This document shows positions 12,301 to 24,544 of a stretch of DNA of 64,000 nucleotides, one piece after another. The notes below the pieces were generated by a model that worked only from the letters and a program-made list of their open reading frames with translations, ran no database searches and was not told the DNA's origin. A program made the position numbers and the translations under genes. Source of the stretch: Cardinalis cardinalis (Eukaryota; Chordata; Aves; Passeriformes; Cardinalidae); NCBI GenBank assembly GCA_014549065.1, contig JACDOX010000009.1, positions 10,154,468-10,218,467 of the forward strand. The letters run 5' to 3'. Each line of letters opens with the position of its first letter. Position 1 is the stretch's first letter.

Positions 12301-15230
12301 AAAACATGAAGTAGATATGGGTTTTTTTGGAAAAACTATTATATGATCATTAGACAACATGACATAAGACAAATTACAGATGCCTGTAATTAAAAGAACA
12401 GAGATGAATACATAGAAACATGTAGAGGCAGAATGTCATCGAACAAAATGTAACCTGAAATGATAACACACAGAAAAATCCAGCTTCAAAATTCTTTTTC
12501 GTTTCCTGCCTCTTTTCTTAATAATTTCCATACCTAAAAGTGCAAAAANATATCTCAGGTATTAAGATTCTAATTCTCTTTCTTACTTCTCACAGCTGTC
12601 CTTTCACTCTGTATTAAAGTAAGGTGTCTGGATCTTTACTATTTCTACACACTCAAATCTTTACTTCTTTTATAGAGCCAACCCACTGAGCTCTATAAAA
12701 ACACAAAACAAATTTACATTGACACCAGCTGTGATCCATATTCAAAAATTTGCTCCAAGAACATACAAATTTTAGAATTTAACCCACCCTTCCCAAGCCT
12801 AAACTGTTGCTATGACAAGTCCTGTGTGTTATCTTACAAAGGCAGCCACACCTCAGATAAAGAGCCTCGTGTGTCACAGGTGGCATGCATGAATAGAAGC
12901 CTGGCTCAGAGATGGAAATCTTTCAGTTTCCACTTTTGTTTCTTTATCAATTATTCTTAGATTTTTGACACAAAATTTTCAAAAGAAATAGAATTTTTGA
13001 CAAAGTTATTACAAAGTAGTAGCTTAAATACCCTGGTTTTATCTCCAAATAGCAGTATATCAAGAATAAGAAAGATGGAAGCAAGTTTTTTGTTAAATAT
13101 AATCATCAAAGAAGTGTTTTGTGGTTGGGCTTTTCTCTTTTGCTTCCTGCAACTTCCAAGTAATTCTAATGAACAATGTAAAAGTGAGTCCAGTAGAGTA
13201 AAAGGCTAGTCATCACAAGAAAATGGCCAAATATCACTCTTTTTATGATTGCAAAAATGAAGTAGTTCCATTTCCAGCTGCTGTGAACTTTCTCTTTGAA
13301 AGTTTATTTTATTTTTGAGCACGACTAATTTTGAACATCCTCAGGTAAAATTAGCTGTTGCTAAAGGTCTGATTGCAAAGAATGCTGAATCTAAATTTTT
13401 CTTATGTTAAAACCTACATATCCCAGGCAGGACCTTTTGCAATAATCAAATTATTTCATTACTTTATCATCCACCTACATAAATATATACCTAAACCTTA
13501 AGGATCTGTGATGAAATAAAACAGTATTTGGTGAGATAACTTCCCACACCTTTGACTTGATTTTTGTTATAGACAAAACAAGTAGCTGCACAGGTCACTA
13601 CCTCTAGTATATAGCTCATATTCTGCATTTTGAAAAATGTCTTTTGTATTTCTATCATCAGAGATAGCTCACAGGATACCATCAAGGTGTTGATGCAAAA
13701 CCTATTGTGTGACTTGTTCTTATATGTTTTTCTTAATGAGCCATATCCACTTTGAAGACTAAATTAGGTTATCATCAGACTAACATGATCTAAAAACATT
13801 GTAAAAGGGTTAAACTCTCTTAGATGGGGTTCCTGGATATTTATATGGAATTACAAATGCTCCTGTTAGAAGATTATCCTTGCACCCATAGATTAAGGCC
13901 ACTGCATGAACACTCTTTTACAAATCAATATTAATTAAAAATTATTATGATCAGAGAACTAAACAAAGGGCCTATGCTACCAAAGAAAGGGTATGCCCCA
14001 GTGACAGATCACTGTTAAAACCTCTCATGCCATTGGGTGATATTTGCCATATGTCCAATGATTGATAGTAAGATTTAATGAGTTCTTACAAGCAATTAAA
14101 TAATCAAGGGTTCCTGCTGTTACATGGCATAGCTTGATAGAACAGTGACAAATGAGAGAATATCTGCAACCTAATCAAAGGGACATATTTCCTTGGGAAC
14201 AAAATAATATTATCCACCAGTGCAATCAAAGGACAAAAGAACACAGAGAGGACGCAACAGAATGAGATAAATTTTGTGCTCTTTTCATTATTCTGGCCAT
14301 ACAGTTTCCATTTATTGGATCCTATTAAATCAGAAAGACAATTAGGATACTTAAATATGTTTCATTTGTCATAAATTGTTAGCTAGTGGGTACATATCCA
14401 TATCCAGTCACCTTAGGTCTCCTTTCCCCATGAAACACTATCCCAGGTTATGGTTTCTGTATTTTTATTTGGTATTTATTTCTATTGTGAATAATCTTCA
14501 GTAATCCTGTTTTAGTTTGGATTTTGTTTTTCATTTTAACTAAAGGGATACAGTAAAAGACTGCAGTGCACCAAATCTGTCAAACATTTTTGAGTAATGA
14601 ATTGTTCTAAATATTATGTATTATCTATATGAACATTAACTCCACTTTGGATGTGGAATGACATAAGTTTAGTATTTTTTAAAATTTCTTTTATATAATT
14701 TATATATTTTTAAATTTCTTTTCACTAGAAACTCCAAGCCTTCCTTTTATTTCTGTCAAAAATAAGTAAAAATATCCCAAGACTAGACACTACTTTATAG
14801 CTAAAATTTTCATTAGAAAATATAAGCATCAGACTATAGTTATTCTGTATTATATTTCAGCTAGCTAGCTGGTNAGTGGGGTAGAAGTTATTGAAATGCC
14901 CCAGACAACCAAGAGAACAATGTCCCCTTACTAATCATTATGTTCCAGTATTTAACATGTGATCCATCTTCGGACAGTAAAACACCTTTCTATGACCTTT
15001 CTAAATATATACGGAGCTCTTTCCTGTTTTTTTTCTGTGCTGGTGGCACGTGGGAAGGGAGATGAACTCCTCTGGAGCAGACCGACCATGGGCCAGGTTG
15101 TTCCACTTCCGTCATGGTTTCCCAGGTCCCATTTCTCAGACTAGAACGTAAGAAGCAGCAAACTGCTGGGGATGAAGCACACACACTGCTCAGCAAAATC
15201 TCCAGTGGCTTTGGTAGCTATTTGACAGAA
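9325..15230. other. Non-coding stretch, no gene recognised
   Basis: Unique-looking, very AT-rich in places (10440-10500, 14690-14720). A 13-bp word AGGAAAATGACTC recurs about 32 bp apart near 11960-12000. The longest open frames (60-85 codons) resemble nothing known. Confidence 0.6.
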
Positions 15231-15336
15231 TATTCATGGAATCTCAGCCATGGAATCATTCACAGACAAAGAGTCGTTTGGGTTGAAAGGGACTTTCAAA
15301 GATCATCTAGTCCAAGCCCCCCTAATGATCAGGGGA
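15231..15336 (-). mobile_element. CR1 LINE 3'-tail relic (antisense)
   Basis: The plus strand reads ATTCATGGAATC, then GTTTGGGTTGAAAGGGACTT, then AAAGATCATCTAGTCCAAGC. This is the reverse complement of the terminal 3' UTR of CR1 (GGTTGGACTAGATGATCTTTAAGGTCCCTTCC-type end). Only about 100 bp remains recognisable, and the sequence beyond 15336 is too diverged to assign. Confidence 0.85.
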
Positions 15337-17111
15337 TTTAATTTCATCCTTGTCTCCCACTTCTAATGTAATGTGCAAAACTGTCTTACCCACAAGGTGC
15401 TTTTTCTCTCTTTTCCCCAGCTTTTTTCCTAATGTGGGATAAGTGTAAGTTGTAAAACCTTGGCATTTCCAAAAAACCCAGAATACCTGTTTTTCCAGCC
15501 AGCTGTGTTTAACAGTGAAGTACCACTGATTCCACTTTTTCCACAGTCCAGTGCATTTGTTTTTGTTTAGTTTTTCCATACAAAAAGTGACATTTTTCAG
15601 ACTGTGTATCATGTTTCAGACATTATTTATATTGCTTAATGGACTAATGGAAGATGCTCAGATAGCACACCAAAAAGTCAGTACAAAGAATATATCAAAT
15701 AATTATAGAACCAAGGTAAAGAAATCAGCAAGCAAAAAGCTTCTTAATTTTCAATTATTTGAGTATATTTAGCTATAAATTCTCTTTTGGATGTCTTCTA
15801 AGCTAATAATAATTTTAACAAAATCTATGATAAAGCCACAGTTGATAAAAACATAATTCTTTGTGGGATTTCAGCTGTGGATTATTTTGCTGAAATCAGC
15901 AGTGATACATCATGAAAGTGAGATAAAGGTGGTTAAACTAAGGCATGTTTTTAGATTAAGAAGATCCATTTGGTTTCTCTAAGTCTTAAAAATTACATTG
16001 TCCACCTCAAATTTTTGCCTTCAATTTTTGGTCAACTCCAAATATGTCAGGTCCAGAATTGCTTAGATTAGTGGATGAGGTGGTTTGGGAACTTGAGGAA
16101 TCCTGCTGCTGCAGAACCACATGTGCACAATGACTTTAATGAACCTGTCAAGTGATGCATCAGTGTGGTTTAACATGGGGGTCTGTCAGATCACTGATCC
16201 GTTGGATCACATCAAGTCTGAACTTAGGTCTGAGCTTAATGTGATCTAGTGAAGATTAACTAAATGAGTCCTACATGCAGTGAGTGGCAAGAGTCAACAG
16301 CTCCTACTAAAATAACAACTTGGTTGTTCCAGAAAGCAAACAACCTCTCAAGATTCGCAGAGCGATACCAAGTTTTTGGCAGCACTAAGGAGCACTCTCA
16401 ATCAATATATTCACAAAAAGTACACACCTCATTATATTCTGTACAGATTGCAAAGCTAGCTATAATGTAAAAACAGGCAGACAGTCTGTCTCAATATTAT
16501 TACAGGAAGGCTTGGTTAAATTAATAGCTTCTCATTGATTAAAAAATCTTGCATTTTACATGTTCTTAAGTTGGTTCCCACCATTACCTTTCAATAACAG
16601 AATACGAGTCTTTGGAGAAATGTGGTTATATTGAACTACTGTATTGAAATATGAAGGTAGGCAAAATAAGCTGTTTACCTTAACCTATTGTTGTTTCCTG
16701 TCATAAAGTTCTCTTCACCTGAAAGATAAAGACAACTCAATCAATGTGCCCTAAATTTCTGTTCTTTGTGAATTTTTATAGTATTCCTTGACTATTACAA
16801 ATGTTGTTAGTTTGGAACAGTCATTAAGCATGACTCCACCAAATCATTCCAGTAACTACTNAAAGTGAGAAATATTTATGTCCATGTAGCATTTGCTGTT
16901 GTACACAACTCTCAGCTTTTGATTCTTTGCAATTACTATACTAAANCCAGCTGAAAATAAAAACACTAGTTCTGATCCACTAAAATGCGTTTGAAATCAT
17001 CCTAAGAACTAATGTTATGATTCTTGATAGCACAGAGGACTTTGCTAGGCTGAGTTTTTCATATCAATCATATTATTTATACTCCATCAAAAACTGTTTT
17101 GAGAGCATCTG
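15337..17111. other. Non-coding stretch with small inverted repeats
   Basis: Two modest dyads are visible: GATTTCAGC/GCTGAAATC with a 13-nt loop (15867-15897), and GATCACAT/ATGTGATC, part of a longer imperfect stem, at 16205-16246. A good acceptor at 15420 followed 24 nt later by GTAAGT (15445) is probably chance. No gene was seen. Confidence 0.55.
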
Positions 17112-17153
17112 CATAAACCTATTCAAATGTAAATACATTTGAATAGGTTTATG
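17112..17153. repeat. Perfect palindrome, 20-bp arms, 2-nt centre
   Basis: The left arm 17112-17131 (starts CATAAACCTATTC) and right arm 17134-17153 (ends GAATAGGTTTATG) are exact reverse complements separated by AA. The match stops at both outer ends. It could extrude as a cruciform, or form a tight hairpin in RNA. The 2-nt loop is too small for a normal microRNA precursor. Confidence 0.95.
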
Positions 17154-18267
17154 ACATGCAATGACTGACATACAGTGTTGGAAGACTTTTCTCAGTGCCA
17201 CAAGATCATCTAAGCTGAGTTGAAGTACCAAAAACTCACAACATTTTTTTATATATATAAAGAAGTATTATGACCTATTGCCCTTGTTCTTTTGTACTTC
17301 TGCAAACTTGTTCTGCTCCACTACCAATCTTACAGGTCAGATGTTTTTCTGCCAGTCAAGCAGGAAAGGACAGATCAGATGTCCAACTATGCCCTGACAT
17401 ATATAGACCTGAATTTCAACATATAAGACCAGGGTTTCATGAATAATGTTGCTTGTCTTAGTGCAATCCATATGTCTTCCTCTTTGTCAACAGAAACACT
17501 AAACCAAGCAGCATGTCCTTGGATGCACAGCAAACAAATGGCAGCTGCCACATGTGCAGTGTGACTAAGATATTGGGGTGTGAAAGGGAGCAGACAAGGA
17601 GACTGTCTTTATGGGGGCAGGACAGCTGTGTGATTTGCCTGTCTCTCAGACTTTGGGTTGTCACTTACAGTAGTGCTTTAAAACACTGATTTTGTACACT
17701 TTGTGGTTTACACCACTTTAGGGACTGATGATTGAACCAATTGAAGTGGCTGCCNAGAGGTTTGGGATTATGTCTGGGATAGACAACAAGGTAGTAAACT
17801 AATGCAGAAGAACTGCTAGCTGTTCTTTGGGTTCCTTCTCTCCACAGTTCATGTAACTAGCCCTTGAAAGTATTAACTTCAGCATCATCTAGAGATGGTC
17901 TGTGTTTTTGCCAGTTGAGTTTTCAGTATAAAATGTCTAGCAGATTACTTTCTCTTAAGAAAAATATGAGTCCATATGCTGAGTTAACTTTGTTACCTTC
18001 CAACTCAGTTTTTCATAGAATCATGTCATTTTGTAAAACTCTCTATGGAAACATTTTCTCCTCATATTGTGCCACTGTCCTGATTTTCTCTGCTGACCAC
18101 AGTGGTGTGTGTGCAATGTGGCAAGGAGGCTTTTCCTTCCCATGAGGCTGAGTCCCTTCCAAGTTACAGGGGTCAAGCTGCATGTTTACTTCCAGATATT
18201 CATCTCATTGGCTGTGTGCATGCTGACTCTTCTCTTTCTTTTTTTTCTTCTGTTTTTAAATCATCAG
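17154..18267. other. Non-coding stretch, no gene recognised
   Basis: Holds a short TA run near 17250-17260. Several 60-90-codon open frames are unrelated to any protein I recognise. The last 40 bases are a strong pyrimidine tract leading into the candidate exon that follows. Confidence 0.55.
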
Positions 18268-18337
18268 GGTCCTGCAGTGCAATGAAAAAATGTTGCTTGG
18301 TTCTCAATGAATTCTGTGGAAGTACCAAAGGGAAAGA
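18268..18337 (+). other. Candidate exon, 70 nt
   Basis: A very strong acceptor (TTCTTTTTTTTCTTCTGTTT, then TAAATCATCAG) precedes it, and GAAAGA|GTAAGC follows. One frame is open throughout and includes CSAMKKCCLVLNEFCGSTKG. The other two contain stops. The length of 70 nt is not a multiple of three, so inclusion would shift frame relative to skipping. The peptide is not recognised. Both ends and the open frame fit an exon, but chance cannot be excluded. Confidence 0.2.
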
Positions 18338-18502
18338 GTAAGCATCTATATTTGGAATAAACACAAACTATTATTAGACACAGATTTTGGAAGTAGCTGT
18401 AATTTATCTGCTATCAGGAGCAATAGAAAACCATATGGATGATAAGAAACATAACCAGGGCAAGGTCCTTCCTGTGTCTGTTGACAGCTAATGTGCACAG
18501 GA

Positions 18503-18576
18503 GGGCAATGCCATATGTTTGCATGTACATTACCACGGGGGGCACTGACATATGTTCACACGTATGTCACCCCTCT
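18503..18576. repeat. Diverged 37-bp tandem duplication
   Basis: Two adjacent 37-bp units start GGGCAATGCCATATG and GGGCACTGACATATG and align along their length with about ten differences. It is an old local duplication. Confidence 0.65.
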
Positions 18577-18819
18577 GGCCTGCTGTCATAAGGCTGTTTC
18601 CAAAGGGGACTGCTCCCTTGAAAAATAGAAACAAAACCCAGAACTGTGTCTCCTACATTCTCTTTGTCAGCAGCTTTTTTAGGAGTATCACTGCCATTTG
18701 ATGAGCAATCAGAACAGGTGCATCAAAGCAACAAAGGCTTCTGTAACCCTCTCCTATATCTCTTCAAGGTATTTGAATGGCAAAGGAAGAAAATACAGAC
18801 ACCCCACTAGAACAGTCAC

Positions 18820-18870
18820 ACCTGCTGGAAAAGTTGTACCTGCTGAAATACTAGACCTGCTGTAAGCCCT
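18820..18870. repeat. Short tandem array, ACCTGCTG core x3
   Basis: Three units of 17-18 bp start ACCTGCTG at 18820, 18838 and 18855, and the bases after the core vary. Confidence 0.7.
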
Positions 18871-20522
18871 GAGGATGGTGAGCATGTGCGTCTCCCCAAA
18901 TATTTCATGGACTTTTCACTTCCTTTCAGGTTGAACACATCCTCATATCATGTCAAAAGCAGTTCTTGGGAAGACAAAGAGTTTGACTAGAGGAGTGACA
19001 AAGTGAAAGAATAAAAAGGTGTTTGTTGTTCATGATACTGTCTCCTGAAGTTTTGGGGGATTGGAGATAAACAGTACAATTAGATTATCCCGACCATTCC
19101 CCTGGCAGTGCAATATTATTCCTTGCAATGTAATTTCTAGTGTTTTGTTCATTCCATTTAGTACTAATCCAAGCAGATAGCCTTTCTGTTCTATCTCTTG
19201 GGAGACCATTTATGCCTCAATCCACTTATTCTACTATTAGGTAGATTTGCTGAAATTTGCAGTGTATTTTTCTCTTTTTTAATTTCCTTCCTCTCTTTAA
19301 TTATCTCTTTTGGTGCAAATATGGCTCATCTTTATATATTTGCATTCCCTCAGAGGTCATCAAGTCTGGCACACAGAGCAGGAATGCAAACCTCAGTATG
19401 AAATCTGCTTTTAGGAAAGGATAACCTGCAGGATATTTTGTTTGGTCTCAAATGACATGTGACTAAGAGTATTTTGGACTTTGTGGATATGCATCTGTTA
19501 ACTAACTATGTCTTATTTGGTCTAGGTGCATTCCAATATGCTAGTATTGATTTGAATGCTAGTAAATGTACCAAGGGCTCTCTGTGGAAGTTTTAGTAGG
19601 AGCATACAAAGCTTCTTCCTTGTTTTGTGAGAATAATCCCTTACAGGAGAAAACTGCTCTGGACTGTGTGCTGTTTAAGGCCAAGTCTCACATTTCAGTA
19701 TCTGATTGACTTTATTTTCCTGTCTATAATTCAAAATTAATGAAACTATGCTTGTCTGGGTATTCAGTAGTCTTTCCTGTGAAAGGACTATGATTTTGGC
19801 TTGCCTTTTCCCTTTTCTAGACATTTATCCACCATTTCCCTCTCTTAGTGTTCTGAAAGCAGAATTACAGCAATTTCACCTCCTTCAGTGCCTGGAAACA
19901 TCTCTGTGCTTTAGGCAGCTAAGTTTATAGCTCCAGAAAACCTCAGAAAAACTTAGCAGAAGCCATGAAAGAAGTAGATAGCTGAGGCCAATCCTGGGCA
20001 TTGCCAGAGTGTGGTCTCTGGGAAAAGTTAAGGAGTGAAAAGACAATGTGCTAGGTGGAGACAGTCTTCCCTTCCCTGGGTCTGCTCAGGATGGAAATTT
20101 CTGGATTAGAGGATGTGGCAGGCAGGACAGAGTCACAGCACAGAGACAGGGTTTGCACCTCAAGAAGTGGATTGGAAACACTGAGAGGATCAACAATGAA
20201 ACAGCTCTGCCTTCAGAGATGGCACAAACAATGAGTTCCTGGGGATCAGAGGCTACTGTGCACTTTGTGGCAAATTCAAAAGGCCACCAAGTTGATGGAA
20301 ACAAAGCTACAAAGGACTTTTCATTCAGGGACAAAGTAATCAAGAAAAGACTTTGGCAGAGATTTCTTTATTAAGCTTTTGCTATTTCTGCCTCTCCTAG
20401 AAATCCCAAGTACTCAACTACTTAGAAAAAAGAAAAGGTGAAAGAAAGGAAAAAAAGAAGCAACCCCAAATACAGATATTTGAAGTTGATAGTTGANATT
20501 TTATGGTTTTGTTCTTCTCTAG
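18871..20522. other. Non-coding stretch, no gene recognised
   Basis: The GC-richer part at 20040-20350 keeps frames open on both strands (108 codons plus, 85 codons minus) without any family likeness, as expected from composition. Confidence 0.55.
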
Positions 20523-20609
20523 GTATCTCACCATAAGAGAAAAGTCCTGAGCTCCGACCCAGAGTCCTAACTCCAGAGATAATACCATTTCTTAATGAGG
20601 CCACACAAG
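20523..20609 (+). other. Splice-bounded non-coding segment (exon-like)
   Basis: It is preceded by TTTTGTTCTTCTCTAG and followed by CACAAG|GTAAGG, a strong donor. All frames have stops within the 87 nt. If transcribed it would be a non-coding exon or a poison exon. Confidence 0.18.
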
Positions 20610-23600
20610 GTAAGGAAATAAATTTGAATCCAGTAATTATTTTAATAATTTTTTAAATCTATATNCCTTTTTTCTCTTTTTGTTCAGTGNTATAGAAGAG
20701 TTGAAATGAGTGCTCCACTTTATTTAATTACCATGTTGTTATGATCAAATTACATACCCTAACAAANCAATATGGATTCTTCACTCTTTCTGGAGAGGAC
20801 AAAAAATACAAATTTGGTCTCCAAAATTTGGTCTTCTCATTAGCTTAAATGAAACAGCATTTTACTTTACTTTTGGTTCGCTCTCCTACATTTGGCTTTA
20901 GGCCATCAATATTAGACTTAATTCAAAATATCAANAAGGTTCCTGACTGGGCCATAGTTGAAAATTTCTCATACAAAATTAGTAAATATTTTCAAATCCA
21001 AATAAATTTAACAATGCTGTAATTGCCTTCCTTATGGATAATCTACAGGAGGAAGGCTGAACTTGAATACATTATTTATTCAAAGTANTTTGCTTTATCA
21101 AATAAAATAGGTTGGAAGTAAAGATCAGTAATTGGTAAAAGTAGGTGCTGGCTAAGGATATGAACCCTAAGGAAAGAAGAGAAACATACCCTTATTCATG
21201 GGAATGATCATGAAGGAGTGCAAATTGGACAGGAGTAAAGAGCTGGAGCAATGAAGGCTTTCAGTATTGTGGCCAAAGAGAGTAATATAAAGAAACAGAA
21301 AAATGTTTAAATGTATTGACTTTATTTCAAGATTTCTTTAAATTCATAAGAAAAAAAAAATGAGAGGAAGCCTAAGAAATCATTGAAGAAGATTGTACTC
21401 ATATTAGGAGTCATGCAAGATAATCATAATAGNAGTGTTCGTCTCCACACTAGTATATTGAGATTTAAACTACAATATATATATATAACTTGAGATTTAT
21501 TCTTAAGATAACTTTNTTCGTTTACCTAAGACCCTTTTACTCATGGAATATTGTTCCTTCATTTATGCTGAATATAGAATTGGTTATGACTGTGATAATC
21601 AAGANATTCTACAAGTTCCTTCTTATCCATATCACAGACTTAGATTTTTCTTTGAGTGCATGTATATGCATCTGTAACCAATGGTAAAAGCATTTATTTT
21701 GTGAATATATGCTATCAGCAGAGTATTGTAAAATATTATTTANTAATCCAGTCAAATATTATTTCTGTTTCTGCAGTACTTGTGCTTCCTATTTTGTTTT
21801 AGTGGGTTTGAGCCCCCATGGACAGAAGACAAAAATATGATGTCATCTCACTCATGTTTTGTTATTTGCATTGAATTCTGATTTGATTTTTACAATTTGT
21901 TTCATCTCTTTCCTATTTTTGAAAGTTGGGTGGAAAGTAGACATCTTCTCTCCTCTAAATGTCTATAATGTCTATATAGAAAGCAAGTATTCATTTTTAT
22001 CACCATGTCTCAAAAATTTTCATTCATCTGGGGCTTGACCAGAACTCTACAAATATCTCTCTTTTGCAAACAGGTTCTAGAGCACTTGGATGGGCTCAAA
22101 TTTCCACAGCATTTTATTACCTGTGCTCTATCTNAATGTTTTGCTCTTGCCTCTAGTGTCACAGCAGCAATAATCCTGTGAGCCTTGTGCTCGTTCCTGA
22201 CAAATGAGCAGCCTCTTATTCACTTGACAAAAGAAATGNACTGTATTTTGCTGTACTTCATTTCAGACACACAAATGTCTCATGTGANTCTATCTCCATG
22301 GAGATTGTAATTCAACATAGCATCTGGAAATGCATTTTGAAAACTTATTCCTCCTTTTCTCCAGCACAATGAGATATCCAGAATCTTGTGTGTTTTCTTA
22401 GCACCATTCATCTGATCTCAAACCCCTTGCAACAAAGCTGATGTCTTTGAAAAAATTCTCTATATGATAAATTTGGGGTACCTTCTTATTCTTCCCAATA
22501 TTTTCATCATCATTTAATTAAGCAGGCATACTCACAACTCTGGGATATACCAATGTTCTCTGCTGTTGTTCCTAATTTTGTATTTACTTAGTTTTTGAAA
22601 GAGTTCTCTTGTAAGGAATGGTAACTAATTGTCTGTCTTATGGAGAGTAAGATTTCTTTGTTTGTCACGTTATGTCTTGATTAAGGAGGTCATTCTTCTT
22701 ATGTTATTTCTTGCATCAAGGGAAAAATGAATCAGTTTTAATGATGGAAATGGAAATTAGTGCTGCTGAGCTATAGTTTCAGTTTTTTGACAGAGCTCCT
22801 GAACTTAATAAATTATGGATCAGTAGAGGGGGAAGGAAGGTCTCAAAACCTTACTGAGCAGCACATGAATTCGTAGCACACTACATTGCATCTCCATTCA
22901 ATAAATGTCCATTTCAGTCTGGTTTTGCGGTCAAGTGTGAAGAAGAAACATCATCTGTAATTAATAACAGTTTTTAAAAAATCCATATGAATACATGCNA
23001 GCACAAGGAATGAAACAGGGAGAAAAAAAGGGTAGGAAATGAGAAGAACAAGTGCTTCAGAATAATGGTGAAAACTCAGACAACCAGACTGTGGGGTGAA
23101 CAGAAGCCTCCAACACTAAGCTTTGTGGGACACATCTAAACTAAAGGCCTTTTTAGAACCATGTTGGATTCCATAGAGATAAAAAATACATCGTCCACAG
23201 GTTATTCCAGTGTGTCAAGTAAGGTGCAAGATGCTTCCTCCCTGTGCATTTTCCCCACCAAGTCTGTGAGGTTTTGAACATTTGTTGTTGAAAAAAAATA
23301 CAAAAACCTGTTCTACACTGTATTCATTGGGGCAATATTTATATTNCACCTGTACCCAAAGTATAACAAGCACTAGCTAAATATTACTTATTTATTAGTA
23401 CTGAATACTACTTTCTTAATAATAAAGCCAGATAAATTTGCATGGCCACTTATTTAGAGATAGATTTTTCTGGAAGAGGGTCAGTAAAATATGGCTTCAC
23501 AGAGGCTCAACAGGTACCTGAGAAAAATAATATATGAGTCAAAAGGATACATGTCTAACTAGCTTTATGGATCTATGTGTCCCTTTCCCTGTGTCTTTTT

Positions 23601-24522
23601 GCCTGCTTATCGTTTCCAAGTTTACTGTATAAAAAATTACACTAAGGCAGGGTATAGCTCAACTTGGGCACTGTATTTATCATATGAATTAATGATTAGC
23701 ATGCTCACTGGCACAATATTGGCATGGTATGGTTTGCAGAGTGAGTCCCCACCTGTGCAGTCTGCCCTCAGCAGACAGGCTGAGCACAGCCTCCCTGCTC
23801 CAGAGAGGAAGGAGCAAAGCTGGCCTCAGTCATGGCTTTCTTCCAGTGTTCATACTACTGCAGAGGTAACCTTTATAGCCTCCATTCCTGAGATATCTCA
23901 TGGATTAAAACTCTTCACCCTCTCTGAAGTCCTCTGGAGGAGGGGGGAAATGTGTTATCCCCACTCCAGCAGTGAGGAGGGAAGCACAGAACTCCTGAGC
24001 GGTAGCTAAAGAAATCTCTTCACAGTGGTGAAGCTTCAAAACCTNGGAACTTTCATACGATTTCCTGACTCTGTCATTGATGTTGGCTAGTAAATCAGAG
24101 TTTGACATCACAAAGAAAAGTTTGATTTGGAAGCCTACTAAGAAATGAAAATCAGGCTTAGCGCTTTCATTTACTCAAGATTAACATTCATACTGCTGAA
24201 TCCAGTGTAGACAATGATCTTTATACTGACATTTAATGTTGAAAACCCAGATTCAAATAATTTAGAATAATTTTGAAAACCGAAAATTCAATTACTGCTC
24301 TCCCAAGTGCCAAGTGGACCTCTGAGATCCCACAAGATTGACGATGAGGGAGATGTTGCTAATCAATCAGTCCCCATTATCCAAGCTTTTATTCAATCAT
24401 ACAAAAAAAAATCATTAAAAAAAAATTATCAGTTTCTGATTAAAAAAAAAATTACTCTAAATATCTTGGTCATTCTCTTTGCTGCATTATAACAGCAACG
24501 CTTATTTCAGTTTTATGATTTT
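20610..24522. other. Non-coding stretch, rich in isolated N calls
   Basis: About thirteen single N bases fall between 20497 and 22290, denser than the window average. A 144-codon plus-strand frame (23575-24009) coincides with a GC-richer patch at 23730-24000 and has no recognisable domain. Confidence 0.55.
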
Positions 24523-24544
24523 CTATTGAATTCAATGGTGTTCT
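24523..24544. repeat. Possible old repeat trace with 12-bp palindrome
   Basis: CTATTGAATTCAATGGTG contains the perfect palindrome ATTGAATTCAAT (24525-24536) and resembles the CCATTGAAGTCAATGG motif of old amniote repeats. It is too short to assign. Confidence 0.25.

Noticed and set aside
15421..15444. 24-nt microexon-like segment between CCCCAG and GTAAGT
   Set aside because: It lies directly after a CR1 relic in decayed sequence, the donor exon side (AAGT) is poor, and it is less convincing than the other candidates.
20048..20374. 108-codon plus frame and 85-codon minus frame
   Set aside because: They overlap on opposite strands, with no motif and no splice signals at useful positions.
23575..24009. 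144-codon plus-strand open frame
   Set aside because: It lies in a GC-richer patch and has no recognisable domain, no Kozak-like start and no splice-bounded core.
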